Positions 26,610-35,035 of a DNA stretch of 35,627 nucleotides are shown in pieces. The stretch is from the NCBI GenBank assembly GCA_022833215.1, contig JAIPUZ010000091.1:1-35627 (forward strand), written 5' to 3'. Made by a program: the position numbers and the translations under genes. Below the pieces are notes generated by a model. It did not search any database. It was not told the origin of the DNA and was given only the letters and a program-made list of their open reading frames with translations. Position 1 is the stretch's first letter. Each line of letters starts with the position of its first letter. This stretch comes from Mesorhizobium sp. (lineage in GTDB: Bacteria; Pseudomonadota; Alphaproteobacteria; Rhizobiales; Rhizobiaceae).

Positions 26610-26672
26610 GCATAATTGGAGATTTCTGGCATATTATGCCGATATTCAAATTAAAGGTAGCATAATCGGCAT
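26610..26672 (+). promoter_or_regulatory. Candidate Lrp operator array before the E1 gene
   Basis: GCATAAT at 26610-26616, its complement ATTATGC at 26633-26639 inside the near-palindrome GGCATATTATGCC (26628-26640), and GCATAAT again at 26660-26666, followed by CGGCAT. Starts are 23 and 27 bp apart. The gap between lrp and the E1 gene is AT-rich compared with the neighbouring genes. ATTATGCCGA is shared with the lrp start region. Multiple phased AT-rich sites fit Lrp binding; function is inferred. Confidence 0.5.
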
Positions 26673-26728
26673 CATATTTTCCGTACCCGCCGTTACAGTT
26701 GTCTCCCGAGGAAATGCGAGGAGGCATC

Positions 26729-29416
26729 ATGAGCGACTTTTCCCCGGACCGGAACAACCAGTCCGATATCGATCCTGTCGAAACGCAGGAATGGGTGGAG
26801 GCCCTTGCCGCGGTTGCTTCAACTTCGGGCAGCGAGCGCGCCGGCTTCCTGCTGCGCCAGCTTGACGACGTCGCCCGCGCCAATGGCGTTTTCTCCAAAG
26901 GCCAGCCCTACTCCGCCTACCGCAACACCATTCCGGTGGCGCAGCAGGGGGCCTATCCGGGCGATCTCGAAATCGAGGAGCGCATCACCTCCATCATGCG
27001 CTGGAACGCGCTGGCCATGGTCGTGCGCGCCAACAAGGCATATGGCGAGCTGGGTGGCCATATCGCCAGCTATGCCAGCGTGGCGGAGATATTCGAGACC
27101 GGCTTCAACCATTTCTTCCGGGGCCGCACCGAGGATTTCGGCGGCGATCTGGTCTACTTCCAGCCCCATTCCGCACCGGGCGTCTACGCACGGGCCTTCC
27201 TGGAAGGCCGGCTGAGCGAAGGCCAGCTCGCGAACTACCGGCAGGAAGTCGGCGGCAACGGCCTGTGCTCCTACCCGCACCCATGGCTGATGCCGGACTT
27301 CTGGCAGTTTCCCACCGGCTCCATGGGGCTCGGCCCCATCGGCGCCGTCTATCAGGCCCGCTACATGCGCTATCTGGAAGGGCGCGGGCTCGCCAGCACC
27401 GCCGGCCGCCACGTCTGGGGCGTGTTTGGCGACGGCGAGATGGACGAGCCGGAATCCATCGCCGGACTGACGCTCGCCGCACGCGAGAACCTCGACAACC
27501 TCACCTTCATCGTCAACTGCAACCTGCAGCGGCTCGACGGTCCGGTGCGCGGCAACGGCCAGATCATTCAGGAGCTGGAAAGCCTGTTCATCGGCGCGGG
27601 CTGGAACGTCATCAAGGTGCTGTGGGGCTCCGAGTGGGACGGGCTGTTCGCCCGCGACAAGGATCTGGTGCTGCTGCGCCGCTTCGCCGAAACCGTCGAC
27701 GGCCAGTATCAGGACCTTGGCAGCAAGGACGGCGATTACAACCGCGCCAAGTTCTTCGACGCCGACCCCGCCAGCCGCGCGCTGGTCGCCCACATGACCG
27801 ATGCCGAGATACATGCGCTGAAGCGCGGCGGACACGATTTCCGCAAGCTTCATGCCGCCTTCTCAGCCGCCAGGGCGCACAAGGGCCGCCCGACGGTGAT
27901 CCTCGCCAAGACCAAGAAGGGCTATGGCATGGGCAATGCCGGCGAAAGCCGCATGACCGCCCACCAGTCCAAGAAGCTGGACATCGAAGCGCTGGTCGCC
28001 TTCCGCGACCGTTTCGGCCTGCCGCTTTCAGAAAGCGATCTGGAGGGTCTGAAATTCTACAGGCCCGCCGAGGACAGCCGCGAGATGGTCTATCTGCGCG
28101 AGCGCCGCGCCGCATTGGGCGGTGCGTTGCCCGCCCGCCGCTCCGGCCGCTCGCCGGAAAGCCGCACCGCCGTGCCCGCGCCGGAAGGTTACGCCAAATT
28201 CGCCACCGAAGCCGACGGCAAGCAAATGTCCACCACCATGGCAGCCGTGCGCATGCTGGGCGGGCTCTTGAAGGATAAGGGCATCGGCCCGCGCATCGTG
28301 CCCATCGTCGCCGACGAGGCGCGCACATTCGGCATGGACAACCTGTTCCGCCAGGTCGGCATCTATTCGCCGAAGGGCCAGCTCTACGAGCCCGAGGACG
28401 CCGGCTCGATGATGTACTACAAGGAGGCCAAGGACGGGCAGCTGCTGGAGGAAGGCATCACCGAGGCCGGCGCGATCTCGAGCTGGGCCGCCGCCGCCAC
28501 CTCCTACAGCGTGCACGACACCCCGACCCTGCCCTTCTACATCTATTACTCGATGTTCGGCTTCCAGCGCATCGGGGACCTGATCTGGGCGGCGGCCGAC
28601 CAGCGCGCCCGCGGCTTCCTGCTCGGCGCCACGGCGGGCCGCACCACGCTGTCGGGCGAGGGCCTCCAGCATCAGGACGGCACCAGCCATCTGATCGCCT
28701 CGACCATCCCCAATTGCCGCGCCTACGATCCGGCCTTCGCCGGCGAACTGGCCGTCATCCTCGACCATGGCATGCGCCGCATGATGGAGGAGCAGGCCGA
28801 CGAGTTCTACTACGTCACCGTGATGAACGAGAACTACGCCCAGCCCTCGCTGCAACCGGGTACGGAAGCGGACATCGTCAGGGGGCTCTACAAATTCGCC
28901 AGCCGTGGCGACGAGGGCGCGCAAACCCGTGTGCGGCTGCTGGGGTCCGGCACCATCATGCAGCAGGTGATCGCGGCTGCCGACCTGCTGGCGGAGCGCT
29001 TCGGCATCGCGTCGGACATATTCAGCGTCACCTCCTTCACCGAGCTGGCGCGCGAGGCTCGTGAGATCGAGCGCGCCAACCGGCTTTCAGCCGCCGAGGA
29101 GCCCCGGATCGGCCACGCCGCAAGGCTGCTGGCCGGCAGGATGCCCATCGTGGCGGCAACCGACTATGTGCGCGCCCTGCCGCAGATGATCGCACCCTAT
29201 CTCGACGCGCGTTTCGTGGCGCTCGGCACCGACGGGTTCGGCCGCAGCGACACGCGCACGGCGCTGCGTGCGTTCTTCGAGGTGGACGCGAAAAGCATCG
29301 CGCTGGCGGCCATCGAGGCGCTGGTGCGCGAGGGCCACATCGAGCGCAAGGTGCTCGTCGAGGCCATTGCCGAATTCGGCGTGACGGCGGATGCGCCCGC
29401 CCCGTGGACCGTCTGA
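26729..29416 (+). CDS. Homodimeric-type 2-oxoacid dehydrogenase E1 (AceE/MdeB-like)
   Basis: An 895-residue thiamine-diphosphate E1 of the single-chain AceE type. The start region has ETQEWVEALAAV and the family's HIASYASVAEIFETGFNHFF. The ThDP-Mg motif GDGEMDEPES through FIVNCNLQ spans about 234-263; KTKKGYGMG and YYSMFGFQRIGDL follow. Alphaproteobacteria normally use a two-subunit (alpha/beta) pyruvate dehydrogenase E1, so this is probably an accessory paralogue. The related MdeB of P. putida acts on 2-oxobutyrate, and database models in this group are also labelled 2-oxoglutarate dehydrogenase. Pyruvate or 2-oxobutyrate is likely, but the substrate cannot be fixed from sequence. The ATG at 26729 follows AGGAGG; an in-frame TTG at 26699 is less likely. 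Followed by its own E2 and E3. Confidence 0.88.
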   Translation: MSDFSPDRNNQSDIDPVETQEWVEALAAVASTSGSERAGFLLRQLDDVARANGVFSKGQPYSAYRNTIPVAQQGAYPGDLEIEERITSIMRWNALAMVVRANKAYGELGGHIASYASVAEIFETGFNHFFRGRTEDFGGDLVYFQPHSAPGVYARAFLEGRLSEGQLANYRQEVGGNGLCSYPHPWLMPDFWQFPTGSMGLGPIGAVYQARYMRYLEGRGLASTAGRHVWGVFGDGEMDEPESIAGLTLAARENLDNLTFIVNCNLQRLDGPVRGNGQIIQELESLFIGAGWNVIKVLWGSEWDGLFARDKDLVLLRRFAETVDGQYQDLGSKDGDYNRAKFFDADPASRALVAHMTDAEIHALKRGGHDFRKLHAAFSAARAHKGRPTVILAKTKKGYGMGNAGESRMTAHQSKKLDIEALVAFRDRFGLPLSESDLEGLKFYRPAEDSREMVYLRERRAALGGALPARRSGRSPESRTAVPAPEGYAKFATEADGKQMSTTMAAVRMLGGLLKDKGIGPRIVPIVADEARTFGMDNLFRQVGIYSPKGQLYEPEDAGSMMYYKEAKDGQLLEEGITEAGAISSWAAAATSYSVHDTPTLPFYIYYSMFGFQRIGDLIWAAADQRARGFLLGATAGRTTLSGEGLQHQDGTSHLIASTIPNCRAYDPAFAGELAVILDHGMRRMMEEQADEFYYVTVMNENYAQPSLQPGTEADIVRGLYKFASRGDEGAQTRVRLLGSGTIMQQVIAAADLLAERFGIASDIFSVTSFTELAREAREIERANRLSAAEEPRIGHAARLLAGRMPIVAATDYVRALPQMIAPYLDARFVALGTDGFGRSDTRTALRAFFEVDAKSIALAAIEALVREGHIERKVLVEAIAEFGVTADAPAPWTV

Positions 29417-29430
29417 GGAGGGAGCCGGAT

Positions 29431-30708
29431 ATGAGCAATCTGGTGAAGATCGCGGTTCCCGATCTGGGCGATTTCCGCGACGTTCCGGTCGTCGAGCTGC
29501 CGGTCGCGGTCGGCGACACCATCGCCGCCGGGGACACGCTGGTCGTGGTCGAATCCGACAAGGCGACGCTGGATGTTCCCGCCGAGGTCAGCGGACGCAT
29601 CGCGGCTCTTCATGTGGCCATGGGCGACAAGGTGAGCGAGGGCACGCTGCTGGCCGAGATCGAGGCCGAGCAGGACGCACAGGTTGCGCTTGCCGCACCT
29701 GCGCCCGAGCCAGCCCCGGCTCCGCAGGTCGATGCCGCACCGCAAGTTGCGGCGGTGCCGACGCCCGCCGCAGCGCCAGCCCCGATGCCGCCCGCACAGG
29801 ACGACCTGCCGCCGCACGCATCCCCCTCGATCCGCAAGTTCGCCCGCGAACTGGGTGTGGACCTTGCCCGCATCGCCGGCACCGGCCCCAAGGGCCGCAT
29901 CACCCGCGAGGACGTGCAGGGCTTCGTCAAGGGCGCCTTGCAGACCCCTGCCGCGAATGGCGGGACCGGCGGTGGCATCGGGCTTGGCCTGCCCGACTGG
30001 CCCCGCATCGATTTCGGCAAGTTCGGCGAGATCGAGCGCAAGCCGCTGTCGCGCATCGTGCGCATCTCCGGCCCGGCGCTGGCGCGCAACGCCATCATGA
30101 TCCCGCACGTCACCAATTTCGATGAAGCCGACGTGACCGATCTGGAAGCCTTCCGCAAGGAGGCCAACCGGCAGGATGGCGCACCGAAACTGTCGATCCT
30201 GCCCTTCGTGGTCAAGGCGGCGGTGGCGGCGCTGAAGGCTTATCCCGCCTTCAACTCCTCGCTCGACGGCGACGACATGGTGCTGAAGAAATACTGGAAC
30301 ATCGGCGTCGCCGCAGATACGCCTGACGGGCTGGTGGTGCCGGTGGTGAAAAATGCCGACCGCAAGGGTCTGCGCGAGATCGCCGCCGAAATGGCCGATC
30401 TGGCCGCCGACGCCCGCGCCGGGCGGCTGAAACCGTCGGACATGCAGGGCGCGACCTTTACCATCTCGTCGCTCGGCGGCATCGGCGGGACCAATTTCAC
30501 GCCGATCATCAACGCACCCGAAGTCGCCATCCTCGGCATGACCCGCTCCGCCATCAAGCCTGTGTGGGACGGGGAAAGCTTCCAGCCGCGTCTGATCCAG
30601 CCGCTGTCCCTGTCATGGGACCACCGCGCGGTTGACGGGGTTGCAGCAGCGCGCTTCCTCGGCTTCGTCAAGGACGTGTTGTCCGATTTCCGGCGCATCA
30701 GCCTGTGA
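29431..30708 (+). CDS. Dihydrolipoamide acyltransferase (E2) of the accessory dehydrogenase
   Basis: A 425-residue E2 with one lipoyl domain (about 1-78) bearing K44 in ESDKATLDV; its VPDLGDFRDVPVVEL start resembles the AceF type rather than SucB. An Ala/Pro linker is followed by the E1/E3-binding domain (about 129-170, SIRKFARELGVDLARIAGTG) and a catalytic domain ending SWDHRAVDGVAAARF, giving H398 and D402. NAIMIPHVTNFDEADVTDLE is typical of acetyltransferases. E. coli AceF has three lipoyl domains; this one has a single domain. The ATG at 29431 has GAGGAGGGA upstream and lies 14 bp after the E1 stop. Confidence 0.92.
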   Translation: MSNLVKIAVPDLGDFRDVPVVELPVAVGDTIAAGDTLVVVESDKATLDVPAEVSGRIAALHVAMGDKVSEGTLLAEIEAEQDAQVALAAPAPEPAPAPQVDAAPQVAAVPTPAAAPAPMPPAQDDLPPHASPSIRKFARELGVDLARIAGTGPKGRITREDVQGFVKGALQTPAANGGTGGGIGLGLPDWPRIDFGKFGEIERKPLSRIVRISGPALARNAIMIPHVTNFDEADVTDLEAFRKEANRQDGAPKLSILPFVVKAAVAALKAYPAFNSSLDGDDMVLKKYWNIGVAADTPDGLVVPVVKNADRKGLREIAAEMADLAADARAGRLKPSDMQGATFTISSLGGIGGTNFTPIINAPEVAILGMTRSAIKPVWDGESFQPRLIQPLSLSWDHRAVDGVAAARFLGFVKDVLSDFRRISL

Positions 30709-30718
30709 GGAGAAGAGC

Positions 30719-32107
30719 ATGAGCGAACATGCCGATCTGCTGGTCATCGGCGCGGGACCGGGCGGCTATACGGCCGCTTTCCGCGCCGCCGATCTCGGCC
30801 GCAAGGTCATGCTTGTCGATTCGAGTCCGACGCTGGGCGGCGTGTGCCTGAATGTCGGCTGCATCCCGTCCAAGGCGCTGCTGCATGTCGCCGGGCTGAT
30901 CGACAACGCAGCCGAAGGCGCTTCGCATGGCGTGAGCTTCAGCGCGCCGCAGATAGACATCGATGCCGTACGCAAGTGGAAAGAAAGCGTCGTCGGCAAG
31001 CTGACCGGTGGCCTTGCCGGGCTGGCGAAGCGGCGCAAGGTTGCCACCGTGCAGGGAACGGCCCGCTTCACCGGGCCGCACGAGGTCGAGGTGACGACAT
31101 CGGAGGGGCCGCGCCGCATCGGCTTCGATCAGGCCATCATAGCGGCAGGATCCAGCCCGATATGGCTGCCCTTCCTGCCCGACGATCCGCGGATATTCGA
31201 CAGTACCGGCGCGCTTGAGCTGAAATCCGTGCCGCCGCGCCTGCTGGTTCTCGGCGGCGGCATCATCGGGCTGGAGATGGCGCAGGTCTACCATGCGCTG
31301 GGATCGCGCATCACGATTGCCGAGCGCATGGGCCAGATCATCCCCGGCGCCGATGCCGACATCGTCAAGCCGCTGATGAGCAGGCTGAAAGCCCGCTACG
31401 AGGCCATACATCTGGAAACCAGCGTCACCGCCGTCGCGGCCAGCGAAGTGCTCACCGCTTCTTTCGAGAATGCGAACGGGATGTGGCAGGCGGAGTTCGA
31501 CGCCGTCCTCGTCGCCGTCGGCCGCCGTCCGAACGGCGCTGAACTGGGAGCCGGGACGGCGGGCGTGACGGTGACCGGGCACGGCTTCATCCCGGTCGAT
31601 GCGCAGATGCGCACCAGTCAGAAGCACATCTTCGCCATCGGCGACGTGGTCGGCCAGCCGATGCTTGCCCACAAGGCCACGCACGAGGCCAAGGTGGCCG
31701 CGGAGGTCGCCTGCGGCCACAAGGCGGCGTTCGAGCCGCGCTGCATCCCCTCCGTCGCCTATACCGATCCCGAGATCGCCTGGGCCGGACTCACGGAAAC
31801 GCAGACGAAGGCGGAAGGGCGCAAGGTGAAGACCGCCACATTCCCGTGGGCGGCATCCGGGCGGGCACTGTCGATGGGACGTGGTGAGGGCCTGAGCAAG
31901 CTGGTGCTGGACCCGGATACGGGCCGCATCCTCGGCGCGGCGATTGTCGGGACCAATGCGGGGGAACTGATTGCTTTAGCATGCCATGCCATCGAGATGG
32001 GCTCCGATGCGGCGGATCTGGCGCTGACCATCCACCCGCATCCGACGCTCTCCGAAACGCTCGGCTTCGCCGCCGAAGCCTTCGAAGGCACGCTGACCGA
32101 TCTGTAA
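30719..32107 (+). CDS. lpdA2: Dihydrolipoyl dehydrogenase (E3), second copy
   Basis: A 462-residue E3. FAD motif VIGAGPGGYTAAF (9-21), redox disulfide C43/C48 in GGVCLNVGCIPSK, NAD motif VLGGGIIGLEMAQVY, FAIGDVVGQPMLAHKATHE, and catalytic H441 (HPHPTLSE) with E446. It is clearly diverged from the lpdA at 13146-14552, for example in the central region, and more like the E3 proteins paired with AceEF. The ATG at 30719 follows AGGAGAAG and is 10 bp after the E2 stop, so E1, E2 and E3 form one operon. A dedicated E3 means the complex need not share the TCA-cycle E3. Confidence 0.94.
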   Translation: MSEHADLLVIGAGPGGYTAAFRAADLGRKVMLVDSSPTLGGVCLNVGCIPSKALLHVAGLIDNAAEGASHGVSFSAPQIDIDAVRKWKESVVGKLTGGLAGLAKRRKVATVQGTARFTGPHEVEVTTSEGPRRIGFDQAIIAAGSSPIWLPFLPDDPRIFDSTGALELKSVPPRLLVLGGGIIGLEMAQVYHALGSRITIAERMGQIIPGADADIVKPLMSRLKARYEAIHLETSVTAVAASEVLTASFENANGMWQAEFDAVLVAVGRRPNGAELGAGTAGVTVTGHGFIPVDAQMRTSQKHIFAIGDVVGQPMLAHKATHEAKVAAEVACGHKAAFEPRCIPSVAYTDPEIAWAGLTETQTKAEGRKVKTATFPWAASGRALSMGRGEGLSKLVLDPDTGRILGAAIVGTNAGELIALACHAIEMGSDAADLALTIHPHPTLSETLGFAAEAFEGTLTDL

Positions 32108-32139
32108 GGGCTAACGCCCCGCCGTTCCGGACCTGAAAC

Positions 32140-32180
32140 GCTGCATCACGCAGCCGCCCGCCCCGTGGACGCACGGGGCG
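32140..32180 (+). terminator. Possible terminator hairpins after the E3 gene
   Basis: Two adjacent inverted repeats: GCTGC/GCAGC at 32140-32154 and CGCCCCGT/ACGGGGCG at 32159-32180 with a 6-nt loop. The second is GC-rich but is followed by ACTCTCATTT rather than a clean T-run. A likely but not certain end of the dehydrogenase operon. Confidence 0.4.
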
Positions 32181-32237
32181 ACTCTCATTTCTGAAAACAG
32201 ATCCAGAATCAGCGACTTATGCATGGAAAAAATCCAC

Positions 32238-32248
32238 CAAACAGTTTG
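32238..32248. promoter_or_regulatory. Small palindrome before the creatininase-family gene
   Basis: CAAAC-A-GTTTG at 32238-32248, about 100 bp upstream of the start codon in an AT-rich stretch. TTGACC at 32246-32251 matches half of the E. coli RutR box, but the other half is not present. It is a candidate operator for the TetR-family regulator at 34403-35035; weak evidence. Confidence 0.25.
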
Positions 32249-32346
32249 ACCGATTGCTATGAATTTGCTTACCTGACGATGGAGGAACGGCGGGAGCGTC
32301 ATGCTCCGCCAGCGGCCGAAATCCGGTACAGGGAGGACAAATCGCA

Positions 32347-33147
32347 ATGAAACGGTTCTGGGCCGATTATTCCAGCCGCGACTTCGCCGCACTCGACCGG
32401 CAGCGCCTCATCGCCGTGCTGCCCATCGGCGCCATCGAGCAGCATGGCCCGCATCTGCCGATGTCGGTGGACAGTTGCACGGTGACGGGCGTTGCCCAGC
32501 GCCTTGCAGGCGCGCTTCCACAAACGAGCCCGGTCCTTATCCTGCCCACGCAGGCGGTGTGCAAAAGCGACGAGCACATCGATTATCCCGGCACGCTGAC
32601 CCTTTCGGCGGAAACGCTGATCCGGGTGCTGACCGAGATCGGCGCCAGCGTGGCGCGCGCCGGCGTGCGCAAATTCGTTCTGCTGAACGGCCATGGCGGC
32701 AACATTCCGGTGATGGATATCGTCACCCGCCAGTTGCGTATCGAGCACGACATGCTGGCCTTCTCGGTCAACTGGTTCGGCTTCGGCATGCCCGAAGGCG
32801 TCTATTCGGACGTCGAGCGCACCTATGGCATCCATGCCGGCGATATGGAGACCTCGGTCATGCTGGCGCTCGATCCGGAAAACGTGGATATGGGTGCGGC
32901 GCGCGACTTCCGCTCCAAAGGGCAGGACCTTGCCGCGCGCACGTCCCATCTGGGCCTCGGTCGGGGCGCGAAGCCCGGCTGGAAGATCCAGGACCTGAGC
33001 CCGGGCGGCGCATGTGGCGAAGCGCACCTGGCCACCGCGGCGAAGGGAGAGGCGACGCTCGATTACGCGATCGGCAAGCTGGTCGAAGCCATGGAGGAGA
33101 TCGACAGCCTGCCGGCCGACTGGCTTGACGACAAGCCCGAATGGTAA
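32347..33147 (+). CDS. Creatininase-family amidohydrolase
   Basis: A 266-residue member of the creatininase (creatinine amidohydrolase) superfamily, which cleaves amide bonds in small cyclic or formylated nitrogen compounds using two divalent metals. The metal ligands fit the family: E31, H33 and H36 in GAIEQHGPHLP, D42, H116 in LLNGHGGN, and H163 and E168 in GIHAGDMETS. There is no signal peptide, so it is cytoplasmic. The superfamily includes creatininase, the formamide hydrolase ArfB and several unknown groups, so the substrate cannot be named. It is followed by a periplasmic binding protein gene 110 bp downstream, then by a TetR regulator and a RidA-like gene, which suggests uptake and breakdown of a small nitrogenous molecule. 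Confidence 0.88.
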   Translation: MKRFWADYSSRDFAALDRQRLIAVLPIGAIEQHGPHLPMSVDSCTVTGVAQRLAGALPQTSPVLILPTQAVCKSDEHIDYPGTLTLSAETLIRVLTEIGASVARAGVRKFVLLNGHGGNIPVMDIVTRQLRIEHDMLAFSVNWFGFGMPEGVYSDVERTYGIHAGDMETSVMLALDPENVDMGAARDFRSKGQDLAARTSHLGLGRGAKPGWKIQDLSPGGACGEAHLATAAKGEATLDYAIGKLVEAMEEIDSLPADWLDDKPEW

Positions 33148-33257
33148 CCGGACCGGAAGGACGGCGGGGCTGAACGACGAAATCTGAAGCATCCGGGCAA
33201 ACCCGGGGTCTCATGCCGGAAGGGCACATTGGAACCATAACAAGAGGGAGAACGCAG

Positions 33258-34268
33258 ATGAAAAAGCTTCTTGGCCTGTTCGCGGTGATCGGCGCCATGC
33301 TTGCAGCCGGCGCGGCATCGGCGGCCGACAAGGTCGTTTTCGGCACCAACTGGCTGGCGCAGGGTGGCCATGGCGGCTTCTACCAGGCCGTGGCGGATGG
33401 CACCTATGAGAAATACGGCCTCGATGTCGAGATCCGCATGGGCGGGCCGCAGGTCAACACCCGGCCGATGCTGGCCGCCGGACGGCTCGACTTCCTGATG
33501 GGGGGCAATCTGCTGCTCGCCTTCGACAATGTGCGCAACGACATCCCCACCACCGTGGTCGCGGCGATCTTCCAGAAAGACCCGCAGGCGATGATGGCCC
33601 ACAAAGGCAGGTACAAGGACTTCGCCGCGCTCACGAAGGCCCCGGAAATTCTCATCTCCAAGGATGGTCAGTTCAGCCTGTGGAAGTGGATGGTGGAAAG
33701 CCATGGCTTTCGTGACGAGCAGCTTCGCCCCTATGGCTACAACATGGCGCAGTTCCTGACCAACCCGGCAGCGGTGCAGCAGGCCTATGGCACGGCCGAG
33801 CCGCTCTATGCCGCGGCGGAGGGCGTCGAAACCGATGTGTTCCTGCTCGCCGATCACGGCTGGAGCACCTACGGCTCCATCATCGAAACCCGCAACGACC
33901 TGCTGGAAAGCAACCCGGATCTGGTGCAGCGCTTCATCGATGCCTCGATCGAGGGCTGGAACAACTTCCTCTATGGCGACCGCACCGTCGCATATCAGGC
34001 GATCATCGCCGCAAACCCGGAAATGACAGTCGAGAAGCTGGATGCGGAAATGCAGCAGTTCGAAAAACTGGCCATCATCGATACGGGAGACACCATCGAA
34101 AAGGGCATCGGCGCGATGGACGAGGCACGCGTCAGGGGGTTTCACGATCTGGCGGTCGAGGCAAAGATCATCGACGCCGGCAGCGTGGACCTGTCCAGGG
34201 TTGCGGATTTCCGCTTCGTCAATCAGGGCAAGGGGCTCGACATCAAGAGCCGCCTGACCGGACAATAA
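33258..34268 (+). CDS. ABC transporter substrate-binding protein, NMT1/THI5-like
   Basis: A 336-residue periplasmic binding protein. The signal peptide MKKLLGLFAVIGAMLAAGAASA ends at ASA|AD. The mature N-terminus KVVFGTNWLAQGGHGGFYQA and the segment YEKYGLDVEIRMGG are typical of the SsuA/ThiY (NitT/TauT, NMT1/THI5) group, which binds sulfonates, nitrate, or pyrimidine precursors such as HMP and formylaminopyrimidine. No permease or ATPase gene accompanies it in the window, so its membrane partners must be encoded elsewhere or it is orphaned. The ATG at 33258 follows GAGGGAG; an in-frame upstream start at 33213 would disrupt the signal peptide. Confidence 0.92.
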   Translation: MKKLLGLFAVIGAMLAAGAASAADKVVFGTNWLAQGGHGGFYQAVADGTYEKYGLDVEIRMGGPQVNTRPMLAAGRLDFLMGGNLLLAFDNVRNDIPTTVVAAIFQKDPQAMMAHKGRYKDFAALTKAPEILISKDGQFSLWKWMVESHGFRDEQLRPYGYNMAQFLTNPAAVQQAYGTAEPLYAAAEGVETDVFLLADHGWSTYGSIIETRNDLLESNPDLVQRFIDASIEGWNNFLYGDRTVAYQAIIAANPEMTVEKLDAEMQQFEKLAIIDTGDTIEKGIGAMDEARVRGFHDLAVEAKIIDAGSVDLSRVADFRFVNQGKGLDIKSRLTGQ

Positions 34269-34341
34269 GCGCTGTACCCGGCCAGGGCCCGCCTTTGCGC
34301 CGGACACGATAATGCTCCACAAGGACTTGCAGACACCGGTG

Positions 34342-34367
34342 CGATGCGTGGCTCCTGCTGCGCATCG
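34342..34367 (+). other. Inverted repeat upstream of the TetR-family gene
   Basis: CGATGCG at 34342-34348 and CGCATCG at 34361-34367, perfect 7-bp arms with a 12-nt loop, followed by a GGCCA/TGGCC pair at 34368-34389. They lie in the 134-bp gap between the binding-protein stop and the regulator ATG. Could be an operator or a weak terminator for the upstream gene; no T-run is present. Confidence 0.35.
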
Positions 34368-34402
34368 GCCACAAACCGAACCGTTGGCCTGACAGGGGAG
34401 AC

Positions 34403-35035
34403 ATGACCAGCGTTCTCAAAAAGCGCAGGGAAATCCACGGAGCCATCCGCGATGCGGCGATCCGCGAATTTGCGCGCAACGGGCTGGCGGGAACTTCCAC
34501 GCAGGCCATCGCCCAGACGGCAGGCATCAGCAAGGCGCAGCTTCACTATTACATCTCCTCCAAGGAGGAGCTGTATCAGGATCTGCTGCGCGACATCGTC
34601 GCCCAGTGGAAGGACATCTTCTTCCTGTCGGCCTCGCATGACGATCCGGTGCTGGCGATACGGGAATATATCGACCGCAAGGTGCGGCATGCGCTGCAAT
34701 ATCCCGATGTGTCGCGCTTTTTCGCCCACGAGATAGCCCGGGGCGCGCCCGAGATGACGCCGCACTGGGAGGCACTCAAGAACGCGGTTGAGGAGGCCAA
34801 CGCGGTCATCCGGCAATGGATAGACAGCGGCCGGATCGCGCCGATCGATCCGCTCCTGTTCCAGATGAACATGTGGGCCGTGACCCAGCACTATGCCGAG
34901 TATGAAGCCCAGGCTCGCATATTGATGGATCAGCCCGGGGATGCGCCGCTCGACGCGGACCGCATCGTCGCCGAGGCAACGCAGCTTTTCCTGCGCCGCT
35001 GCGGATTGATTGCTGACGAGGATGAAAAACAATGA
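34403..35035 (+). CDS. TetR-family regulator, RutR-like
   Basis: A 210-residue regulator. The N-terminal TetR HTH (about 12-60) has IRDAAIREFARNGLAGTSTQ and GISKAQLHYYISSKEELYQD. The C-terminal ligand domain, with the segments YPDVSRFFAHEI and MNMWAVTQHYAEYE, resembles RutR/YcdC, the uracil- and thymine-sensing regulator of the rut pyrimidine pathway, from memory. That suggests a small heterocyclic effector, but binding residues cannot be checked here. AGGGGAG precedes the ATG. Its stop overlaps the RidA-like start by four bases (ATGA), implying coupled translation. Confidence 0.88.
   Translation: MTSVLKKRREIHGAIRDAAIREFARNGLAGTSTQAIAQTAGISKAQLHYYISSKEELYQDLLRDIVAQWKDIFFLSASHDDPVLAIREYIDRKVRHALQYPDVSRFFAHEIARGAPEMTPHWEALKNAVEEANAVIRQWIDSGRIAPIDPLLFQMNMWAVTQHYAEYEAQARILMDQPGDAPLDADRIVAEATQLFLRRCGLIADEDEKQ

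Noticed and set aside
32246-32261. RutR box upstream of the creatininase-family gene
   Set aside because: TTGACC matches only the left half of the E. coli RutR consensus TTGACCAnnTGGTCAA; the right half is poor, so it is not claimed as an operator.
33063-34322. 419-codon minus-strand frame opposite the binding-protein gene
   Set aside because: It is the shadow of a gene with a clear signal peptide and family motifs.
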